NCBI RefSeq assembly: GCF_000531125.1
Contig: NZ_CBTK010000079.1
Location: 1-37,985, forward strand
DNA: 37,985 nt
Reading direction: 5' to 3'
Source: Candidatus Contendobacter odensis Run_B_J11
GTDB taxonomy: Bacteria > Pseudomonadota > Gammaproteobacteria > Competibacterales > Competibacteraceae
Shown: positions 31,775 to 37,985 of the stretch, one piece after another
Layout: each line of letters begins with the position of its first letter
Position numbering within the stretch: position 1 is the stretch's first letter
Translations under genes and position numbers: made by a program
Notes under the pieces: model-generated
Seen by the model: the letters and a program-made list of their open reading frames with translations, nothing else
Databases searched by the model: none
Told to the model about the DNA's origin: nothing

Positions 31775-33430
31775 ATGTCCATAAAAACTATCGAACGCAC
31801 TCCATCGGCTTACGGCTATCCGTTGTTGATCAAAAACCTGCTGGATAACCCGGTGCGCCAGTTTCCCAACCAGGAAATTGTCTATGGTGATTTCAAGCGC
31901 CAAAGCTATCAGGAGACCCGCGAACGTATTGGCCGGCTGGCCAGCGGTCTGGCGGGACTCGGCGTCAGACCGGGTGATACGGTGGCGGTGATGGACTGGG
32001 ACAGCCATCGCTATCTGGAATGCTTTTTCGCGGTGCCCATGCTGGGCGCAGTGCTACATACCGTGAACATCCGGCTGTCGCCGGAGCAGATTCTCTACAC
32101 CATCAATCACGCCGAAGATGATGTGATTCTGGTCAACACCGAGTTTCTGCCGATTTTGGAGATCATCCGCGACCGGATTGAACCGGTCAAAAAGCTGGTG
32201 CTGCTGGATGATACCGGCCAGCCACCGGCGACCCGGCTCGACATCAGTACCGAATATGAAGACCTGCTGGCAGCCGGCGATCCTGCTTATAAATTCCCGG
32301 ACTTTTCCGAAGATGCCCGCGCCACCACCTTCTACACCACCGGCACTACTGGCCTGCCCAAAGGGGTGTATTTCAGCCACCGGCAACTGGTGCTGCACAC
32401 CTTCGGGGTGATGGCGGCGCTGATGGGTACCGGGCAAGGCCGCTTTAATCGTGACGACGTATATCTGCCGATTACCCCGATGTTTCACGTCCACGCCTGG
32501 GGCATTCCTTATGTTGCCACCGTACTTGGCGTGAAACAGGTCTATCCGGGCCGCTATATACCGGAACATTTGCTGCACCTGATCGAACGGGAAAACGTGA
32601 CCTTTTCCCACTGCGTACCCACTATCCTGCAAATGCTGCTGTCCAGTCCGCAGGTTGATGAAACCGATCTGTCGCGCTGGAAAGTCATCATCGGCGGTGC
32701 AGCACTACCGCAAGCTCTGGCCAAACAGGCTCGCGACCGAGGCGTAGACATCTTCGCCGCTTATGGCATGTCGGAAACCTGCCCCATCCTGACTTTCGCT
32801 CAACTCAAGCCGCACATGCTGGACTGGGACGAGGACCGCCAACTGGAAATTCGTTGCAAGACCGGGCTGCCGGTGCCGATGGTTGAATTGCGGGTGGTAG
32901 ACGATGCGATGAACGACTTGCCGCACGATGGCAAAACGCCCGGTGAGGTGGTGGTACGCGCACCGTGGCTAACCCAGGGTTATTTGAAAGACCCGCGCCA
33001 TTCCGAAGCCTTATGGCGCGGCGGCTATCTGCACACCGGCGATATTGGCGTGATCGACGCAGAAGGCTATCTCAAGATCACCGACCGGCTAAAAGACGTG
33101 ATCAAGACTGGCGGCGAATGGATCTCGTCGCTGGAACTGGAAGACCTTATTCTTAAACATCCGGCGGTGGCAGAAGCGGCAGTCGTCGGCCTCCCCGATC
33201 TGAAATGGGGTGAGCGGCCATTGGCGCTGGTGGTGCTGCGCCCGGAGCGGGAGGTGGACGAAGCTGCGATCCGCGCCTGGCTCCAGAATTTTGCGGACCA
33301 AGGCGTTATCTCCAAATGGGGCATTCCCGACCGGGTGTTGTTCATTGAAGCGATTCCCAAAACCAGCGTCGGCAAGCTCAATAAAAAGGCGATGCGTGAA
33401 CAGTATGCGACCCTCATTCAGGCTGGCTGA
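31775..33430 (+). CDS. Medium/long-chain fatty-acid--CoA ligase (AMP-forming)
   Basis: This 551-residue enzyme of the ANL superfamily activates fatty acids to acyl-CoA through an acyl-AMP. Motifs seen: the P-loop-like TTFYTTGTTGLPKGVYFSH (near residue 184), YGMSETCP (A5), LHTGDIGVIDAEGYLKITDR (A7-A8) and the C-terminal catalytic Lys in PKTSVGKLNKKAMREQ. The wording is closest to the AlkK-type medium-chain ligases. GAGGAG lies about ten bases before the ATG. Together with the dienoyl-CoA-reductase-like SDR it suggests fatty-acid use. The stop is followed at once by repeat-rich DNA. Confidence 0.93.
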   Translation: MSIKTIERTPSAYGYPLLIKNLLDNPVRQFPNQEIVYGDFKRQSYQETRERIGRLASGLAGLGVRPGDTVAVMDWDSHRYLECFFAVPMLGAVLHTVNIRLSPEQILYTINHAEDDVILVNTEFLPILEIIRDRIEPVKKLVLLDDTGQPPATRLDISTEYEDLLAAGDPAYKFPDFSEDARATTFYTTGTTGLPKGVYFSHRQLVLHTFGVMAALMGTGQGRFNRDDVYLPITPMFHVHAWGIPYVATVLGVKQVYPGRYIPEHLLHLIERENVTFSHCVPTILQMLLSSPQVDETDLSRWKVIIGGAALPQALAKQARDRGVDIFAAYGMSETCPILTFAQLKPHMLDWDEDRQLEIRCKTGLPVPMVELRVVDDAMNDLPHDGKTPGEVVVRAPWLTQGYLKDPRHSEALWRGGYLHTGDIGVIDAEGYLKITDRLKDVIKTGGEWISSLELEDLILKHPAVAEAAVVGLPDLKWGERPLALVVLRPEREVDEAAIRAWLQNFADQGVISKWGIPDRVLFIEAIPKTSVGKLNKKAMREQYATLIQAG

Positions 33431-33501
33431 AGGGAGGATTTTCTCTGGACTCACGCGGCGGGATGATCCTCATACCCATTCCCGATCATTTGAGTGAGGT
33501 A

Positions 33502-33548
33502 GCACCGGCATCTTGCCCGTGTTCGGTTCACGGGCTGGAAGCCGGTGC
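33502..33548. repeat. Intact nested palindrome GCACCGGC...GCCGGTGC
   Basis: Outer arms GCACCGGC (33502-33509) and GCCGGTGC (33541-33548) enclose inner arms GCCCGTG (33515-33521) and CACGGGC (33529-33535). The two stems are separated by a symmetric 5x5 internal loop and closed by TTCGGTT. A degraded copy is at 23055, and the GGCTGGAAGCC half recurs at 6585 and 29320. Confidence 0.8.
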
Positions 33549-33581
33549 CGCATCACCGTAAGCAAAAGTCCTGAACCGTAA

Positions 33582-33696
33582 CAGGACTTTTGCTAAACCC
33601 GTAAATTCGTCATACCCGCGAAAGCGGGTATCCAATCTTTTCAGCAGCTTACTGGATTCCCGCCTAACGCGGGAATGACGGAAAGCGAAAATCTTG
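33582..33696. repeat. 115-bp inverted-repeat element downstream of the acyl-CoA ligase
   Basis: CAGGACTTTTGCT (33582) and AGCGAAAATCTTG (ending 33696) are imperfect inverted termini around a dRS3-like double hairpin (33608-33680). A second end, AGCAAAAGTCCT at 33561-33572, faces it as a perfect 12-bp inverted repeat of 33583-33594, and GAACCGTAA is repeated at 33573 and 33697 on either side. This suggests two abutting elements or a nested insertion. The rest of the 616-base gap to 34046 holds the palindrome, the regulatory repeats and a promoter. Confidence 0.82.
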
Positions 33697-33781
33697 AACC
33701 GTAATAACCCGCGATGAATGCTCTGGGGCATGGCGATCCGCCATCCGGTCTGGCCGATGGGTACTGACCCCGCTGTGGTTT

Positions 33782-33920
33782 GTCAGGATTTTTTACACTG
33801 ATTTCCGGGCATTTTGGCGGGTTCGGGGCGCGGGGAAGAGCGATATTTTTTATAACTTATTGAAGTTAAAAATCTTATAGGTTAATTGTTACTATTCTGC
33901 ATAGTCAGGAAATTTTACAC
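33782..33920 (+). promoter_or_regulatory. Paired GTCAGGA-TTTTACAC repeats upstream of the PEP-CTERM gene
   Basis: GTCAGGATTTTTTACAC (33782-33798) and GTCAGGAAATTTTACAC (33904-33920) agree at 15 of 17 bases and are 122 bases apart. The second lies 63 bases before the sigma-54-type promoter, a normal place for enhancer-binding-protein sites. PrsR is the natural candidate activator (inference). Confidence 0.5.
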
Positions 33921-33983
33921 CTACCGGGTAGCGTTGGGCCGATTGTTTTTGGTATCCTATTGATCACTAATCCTTATATATTT

Positions 33984-34000
33984 TTGGCTCGTTTAATGCT
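33984..34000 (+). promoter_or_regulatory. Sigma-54 promoter of the PEP-CTERM gene
   Basis: TTGGCTCGTTTAATGCT differs from the consensus TTGGCACG-N4-TTGCT at only two positions, with GG and GC exactly ten bases apart. It ends 46 bases before the ATG at 34047, supporting that start over the downstream TTG at 34118. Confidence 0.72.
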
Positions 34001-34046
34001 TTATTTTCTGACCAATGACAAGACGCAGCGATAGCCGAGGACTCCA

Positions 34047-34738
34047 ATGATTTTTACCCCCCCCATTGTAACAAAAATGTAGCGGATTTTGGTCGCTGTT
34101 CGGTTTTCGCCGCCGCGTTGGCGGCTTTTTTGTGGGCCGGCCCCACGCCCGCCCACGCCACCACGCTCCAATTCAGCCTCAATACCGCTGCTCTGAACGG
34201 CACAGCGGCGAGTTTGGCCTTCGATTTCATCGGCAACGATGGCCTGGCGGGCAACAATACCGTCGTCGTCAGCAATTTTTACACTAGCGGAACGCTCGGA
34301 AATAACAGCTTCTCTGGCGGTATTGCCGTGACCCATCCCAGCCCGCCCGGCCCGTTCCCCGTCACCCTGACCGATAGCGGTTTCTTCAACGAATTCCTGC
34401 AAGAACTCACCTTGGGCGACACGGTGAGCTTCACCCTGAACCTGACCGAGCAGCTTGCATCGTCGGGATCGTCAACTCCAGATTCGTTCTCCTTTTTCCT
34501 GCTGGACGCTTCGCTGTTACCGCTGTTTGCTACCAGCGATCCGCTCGGCGCGGATGCGCTGTTTGCAGTGGACATCAACGGTACGCCCAGCGGCACTCGT
34601 TACCTCTTCAATTACGCCGGTACCGGTGGCACGCCCGTCACCTGGACGCTGGAGCCGGTGGCGGTGCCGCTACCCTCCACCGCGCTGTTAGTCGGTGTGG
34701 GCCTCCTCGGCTGGGTTGCCGGGCGGCGACGAGGGTGA
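34047..34738 (+). CDS. PEP-CTERM sorting-domain protein with apparent frameshift at a C8 run
   Basis: The mature region reads continuously from 34118 to 34738 and ends in the sorting signal VPLPSTALLVGVGLLGWVAG plus RRRG: a VPxPx motif, a membrane helix and arginines, cleaved by exosortase. The best start is the ATG at 34047, with GAGG six bases upstream and a sigma-54 promoter 46 bases before it, but that frame ends at a TAG at 34080. One extra C in the C8 run at 34057-34064 joins both parts into a normal signal peptide (MIFTPPHCNKN... FAAALAAFLWAGPTPAHA). So the gene is broken, phase-variable, or carries a sequencing error. If a TTG at 34118 were used instead, the signal peptide would be unusually short. 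The body is a beta-rich surface domain I cannot assign. Confidence 0.78.
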
Positions 34739-34742
34739 TCGG

Positions 34743-34780
34743 CTCACCTCTCCCACTGGGAGAGAGGTCGGGGGTGAGGG
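34743..34780. repeat. CTCTCCCACTGGGAGAG-type palindromic repeat
   Basis: CCTCTCCC and GGGAGAGG-like arms around ACT, followed by a GGTGAGGG tail: a motif repeated widely between proteobacterial genes. It begins four bases after the PEP-CTERM gene stop and may act as a weak terminator or mRNA end. Confidence 0.65.
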
Positions 34781-34863
34781 CGTTGGGTTCCCCACACCCC
34801 TGGATGTTCAAGAATCAGAAATAACTTATTGTAAATTAAAATTTTTATTGGGAGCGATGGGTC

Positions 34864-37800
34864 ATGGCGTTGATGCGTTCTTCGGTGAAGGGGGTCGGTT
34901 TGTGGGTGCTGTTGGCGTTGATTTTGAGCGGGTGGGTGTTGCGCACCGAATCGGCCAGTTCCGGGGGAACGGTCAGCGCCGATCTGACCACTCAAGTAAA
35001 AGTGGCGTTTTCCGGGTTGCGCCTCAACCGCACCACCCAGACCTACGATACCGTCGCCACCCTGACCAACACCTCGGCTACCGTCCCGATCCTGGCCCCG
35101 CTGGAACTGCGCCTCACCGCGATCACGCCGGCCAGCGTGACGCTGGACAATCCGACCGGAACCACCAGCAGCGGCTTTCCCTACGTCGCTATCCCTTTGC
35201 CCACCGGCATTCTGGCCCCGGGCGCCACCGTGACCAATGTCGCGCTGCGCTTCCGCAATTCCAGCAATGTTCAATTCACCTTCACCCATCAGGTCATCGG
35301 GATGCTGGCGGCCAGCAATAAGCCGCCGGTGGCGAACGCCGGGCCGGATCAGAGCGCCCGAGTCGGTACCCCGGTCACCTTGGACGGCAGCGCCTCGACG
35401 GATCCCGATGGCGACGCCCTGGGCTATCTCTGGACCTTGCCGACCGTGCCGGCGGGCAGTGTGGCGACGCTGGCCGCCTCGACCACAGTCCATCCAACCC
35501 TGACGCTGGATAAACCCGGCACCTATGCGGCGCGCCTGGTGGTCAACGACGGTCAAGCCGACAGCGCCCCGGATACGGTGACGATCAGCACCAGTAATAC
35601 CCCGCCACTGGCCAAAGCCGGTGCCGATCAACGGGCGCCGGTCGGCGCGACCGTGACCCTGGACGGCAGCGCCTCCAGCGATGTGGATGGCAACCTGTTG
35701 ACCTACCGCTGGACGCTGCCCACCCGACCCGACGGCAGCGCGGCGACGCTGGCGAATCCGACCACGGTGAAGCCAACCCTGACCCTCGACAAGGCCGGAA
35801 CCTACACCGCGCAACTGATCGTCAACGATGGGACGGTGGACAGCGCCCCGGCCAGCGTGACGATTTCCACCGCGAATACGCAACCGGTGGCGAATGCCGG
35901 CCCGGATCAGAGCGTGGCGGTCGGCGCGACCGTGCGGTTGACGGGATCCGGCTCCGGCGATGCCGATGGCGATGCGCTGAGCTATCAATGGGCGTTGACC
36001 ACGCAACCGGTCGGCAGCGCGGCGACGCTGGCGAATCCGACCACGGTGAATCCGAGTTTCACGGTGGATAAGGTCGGCGATTATGTGGTGCAGTTGATCG
36101 TCAATGATGGCAAGACCCCCAGTAATCCTGATACGGTGCGGATCAGCACCGAGAATTCCAAGCCGGTCGCCGATGCCGGCCCGGATCAGGCGGCAGTCAC
36201 CGGGCAGACCGTGACTTTGAACGGGGCCGATTCCCGCGATGCCGATGGCGATCCCTTGACCTACCAGTGGGCGTTAACCACTCGCCCGCCGCAGAGTCAG
36301 GCGGTGGTGCAGAACGCCACCCGCGTCCAAGCGACGTTCGTGCCGGATCTCGTCGGTCAATACATCGCACAGTTGATCGTCAACGACAGCTTCGTGAGCA
36401 GCGCTCCCGATACCGCAACGGTGACGGTGACCACGCCCACGCCCACGAACCACAATCCGCAGATCACCTCCAGCCCGGTCACCAAGGCCACGGTCGGCCA
36501 GCTCTACAACTACGATGTCAACGCCACCGATGCCGATGGCGACACCTTGACTTATGTCCTGAACACCGCCCCGGCGAGCATGAGCATCAATGCCAGTAGC
36601 GGCTTGATCGCGTGGACGCCCACCGCGGCGGGCGATGCACCGGTCGGGATCGAAGTCCGCGACGGCAAGGGCGGTAACGCCACCCAGTCGTTCACCATTC
36701 AGGTCACGGCGCCGGTAGGTCCGCCCCTGCCGCCCGCGCCCGAAACCGTCGCCCCGCCGATCAATCCGACGGTCGCCACCACGAATTACGCCGCGACCCA
36801 CTTTCTCTACACCGGCAGCAATCCGATTCAAACCGGCGTTGCCCCCGGCACCATCAACCCGGTGCGCAGCGCAGTGATTCGCGGCCAAGTGCTGGATAAA
36901 AACAACGCGCCGCTATCGGGCGTGACGATGACCGTCCTCAACCATCCCGAATTCGGCCAGACCCTCAGCCGCGCCGACGGCGGGTTCGATCTGGCGGTCA
37001 ACGGCGGCGGGCTATTGACCGTGAATTATCAACGGGCCGGGTATTTGCCCGCGCAGCGGCAAGTCAATGCACCGTGGCAGGATTTCACCCCCACGCCGGA
37101 CGTGGTGCTGCTCACCGCTGATCCACAAGTCAACACCATCAATCTGACCGCCAGCACCCTCCAGGTGGCGCGCGGCAGCGTGGTGAGCGATACCAGCGGG
37201 CCACGGCAGGCGACGGTGTTGATTCCGCCCGGCACTCAGGCGCAGGTCTACAACGCCGATGGCAGTACCCGGACGGTGACGAGTCTCACCTTGCGCGCCA
37301 CTGAATACACCGTGGGTCCCAATGGCCCGGCGGCGATGCCGGGACCGTTGCCGCCGACCAGCGCCTATACCTATGCGGTGGCCTTGAATACCGACGAGGG
37401 CGTGATCAAGAAGGACGGCAAGGATGTGCTGTTCAGTCAGCCGGTGCCATTTTATGTGGACAATTTCCTGAACATGCCGGTCGGGATTGCGGTGCCGGTC
37501 GGCTATTACGATCCGGCCAAGAGCGCGTGGATTCCGGCCAATGATGGGCGGGTGATCAAGGTTCTACGCATTACCAATGGCTTGGCGGAACTGGATACCA
37601 CCGGCAACGGCGCGGCGGATAACGGCGCGGCGCTGGGAGTGACCGATGCGGAACGGCAACAGTTGGCAACGCTGTATGCGGCGGGTAAGACCGTGTGGCG
37701 GGTGCCGCTGACCCATTTGTCCACTTACGACTGCAATTACGGCGTAGTGCCGGCGAGTGGTGCGACTGCGGCGAGTGGTGCGACTGCGCCGCAACTGCCA

Positions 37801-37929
37801 CCGCCCCCGTCTGACGCAAAACAAAAACTGGATGACCCGACACCCGCCTGTGGTTCCATCATCGGGTGTGAAAATAAAACGCTTGGAGAAATGATCCGCG
37901 TTACGGGTACGCCCTTCAGCCTGTATTAA
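34864..37929 (+). CDS. Large PKD-repeat surface protein ending at an RHS-like junction
   Basis: The 1021-residue protein begins with a hydrophobic signal/anchor (GVGLWVLLALILSGWVL). GGAG lies nine bases before the ATG. Four PKD domains follow, each opening like PVANAGPDQ, at about residues 152, 245, 338 and 431. A cadherin/He_PIG-like domain (from NHNPQITSSPV, about 529), a carboxypeptidase-regulatory-like domain (VIRGQVLDKNNAPLSGV, about 670-735) and a beta-rich region come next. The last 28 residues (CGSIIGCENKTLGEMIRVTG then TPFSLY) look like the lead-in to the YD-repeat core of RHS proteins, but a TAA follows at once. None of the 56 bases left in the window continues the match in any frame. 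A truncated RHS-type adhesin or toxin carrier is the likely reading. Confidence 0.82.
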   Translation: MALMRSSVKGVGLWVLLALILSGWVLRTESASSGGTVSADLTTQVKVAFSGLRLNRTTQTYDTVATLTNTSATVPILAPLELRLTAITPASVTLDNPTGTTSSGFPYVAIPLPTGILAPGATVTNVALRFRNSSNVQFTFTHQVIGMLAASNKPPVANAGPDQSARVGTPVTLDGSASTDPDGDALGYLWTLPTVPAGSVATLAASTTVHPTLTLDKPGTYAARLVVNDGQADSAPDTVTISTSNTPPLAKAGADQRAPVGATVTLDGSASSDVDGNLLTYRWTLPTRPDGSAATLANPTTVKPTLTLDKAGTYTAQLIVNDGTVDSAPASVTISTANTQPVANAGPDQSVAVGATVRLTGSGSGDADGDALSYQWALTTQPVGSAATLANPTTVNPSFTVDKVGDYVVQLIVNDGKTPSNPDTVRISTENSKPVADAGPDQAAVTGQTVTLNGADSRDADGDPLTYQWALTTRPPQSQAVVQNATRVQATFVPDLVGQYIAQLIVNDSFVSSAPDTATVTVTTPTPTNHNPQITSSPVTKATVGQLYNYDVNATDADGDTLTYVLNTAPASMSINASSGLIAWTPTAAGDAPVGIEVRDGKGGNATQSFTIQVTAPVGPPLPPAPETVAPPINPTVATTNYAATHFLYTGSNPIQTGVAPGTINPVRSAVIRGQVLDKNNAPLSGVTMTVLNHPEFGQTLSRADGGFDLAVNGGGLLTVNYQRAGYLPAQRQVNAPWQDFTPTPDVVLLTADPQVNTINLTASTLQVARGSVVSDTSGPRQATVLIPPGTQAQVYNADGSTRTVTSLTLRATEYTVGPNGPAAMPGPLPPTSAYTYAVALNTDEGVIKKDGKDVLFSQPVPFYVDNFLNMPVGIAVPVGYYDPAKSAWIPANDGRVIKVLRITNGLAELDTTGNGAADNGAALGVTDAERQQLATLYAAGKTVWRVPLTHLSTYDCNYGVVPASGATAASGATAPQLPPPPSDAKQKLDDPTPACGSIIGCENKTLGEMIRVTGTPFSLY
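35734..36050 (+). repeat. Identical 38-bp segments in two PKD repeats
   Basis: Bases 35734-35771 and 36013-36050, in the second and third PKD units, are identical and both encode GSAATLANPTTV. DNA identity greater than the protein constraint needs suggests recent duplication or gene conversion between units. Confidence 0.85.
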
Positions 37930-37985
37930 CGTGAGTTCTGGATAAGGATGGGGGGTAGCTCCTGGGATGGAACCGGCTAAAGTTC

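Noticed and set aside
33939-33965. Alternative sigma-54-like site TTTGGTATCCTATTGAT before the PEP-CTERM gene
   Set aside because: GG is present but the GC ten bases on is AT; the site at 33984 fits far better.
34744-36006. 420-codon open frame antisense to the PKD protein
   Set aside because: It mirrors the repetitive GC-rich PKD coding sequence; the Gly/Arg/Ala-rich product has no domain and starts inside the sense repeats.

Overview
The window is a GC-rich (around 60% by eye) chromosomal segment, most likely from a gammaproteobacterium. The best clue is the order uvrC - pgsA - tRNA-Gly(GCC) - tRNA-Cys(GCA), which matches the E. coli uvrC-pgsA-glyW-cysT block. PEP-CTERM (exosortase-sorted) proteins, sigma-54-type promoters, a tellurite-resistance (ter) cluster and a probable starch/glycogen-binding protein would suit an environmental, floc-forming, storage-polymer-accumulating lineage of the Competibacteraceae/Chromatiales kind. 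That placement is inference; genus cannot be read from the sequence.

Layout. (1) 249-5960: a compact set encoding a SAM methyltransferase, a GT4 glycosyltransferase, a PTPS/QueD-fold protein with altered active-site residues and a zinc-type (MDR) dehydrogenase, all on the minus strand and partly joined by 4-base overlaps. A CDP-alcohol phosphatidyltransferase diverges from them and runs convergently, with a 60-base overlap, into an LTA-synthase/sulfatase-fold membrane enzyme. This looks like an uncharacterised pathway for a decorated lipid or polyol. (2) 6150-8694: a small unknown protein and a secreted 16-repeat Sel1 protein. (3) 8916-13708: a ter cluster (terZ-like, terA-like, terB, terC, terD, terD/terE-like) closed by a terminator, followed by a stand-alone TrpB2. 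(4) 15221-17251: a PEP-CTERM-like protein with a sigma-54-type promoter, then an exported dienelactone-hydrolase-like protein. (5) 17446-22836: pyrD, a VpsR-like AAA+ regulator with GAFAGA in place of GAFTGA, uvrC, pgsA and two tRNA genes. (6) 23169-26765: three alpha/beta hydrolases and a Pro/Ala/Lys-rich protein with a C-terminal CBM20-like domain. (7) 26830-33430: protoporphyrinogen-oxidase-like flavoprotein, dienoyl-CoA-reductase-like SDR, thrC, Uma2-family nuclease and acyl-CoA ligase. (8) 34047-37929: a PEP-CTERM protein apparently frameshifted at a C8 run, behind a strong sigma-54 promoter, and a large PKD-repeat surface protein that stops where RHS-type homologues would begin their core.

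Intergenic space is rich in repeats. Four elements of 114-115 bp carry 13-bp terminal inverted repeats (CAGGACTTTCGCT type); three have a dRS3-like double-hairpin core, and a fifth degenerate copy lies at the left edge. Four of the five lie 0-11 bases from a stop codon. A second family of nested palindromes (GCACCGGC...GCCGGTGC) occurs at 23055 and 33502, with half copies elsewhere. A run of at least seven hairpins (29259-29480) precedes thrC.

The strongest candidates for something undescribed are the pterin-fold/glycosyltransferase/CDP-alcohol cluster, the CBM20-tailed Pro/Ala/Lys protein, the sigma-54/PEP-CTERM promoter architecture with the poly-C switch, and the stop-codon-abutting inverted-repeat elements.
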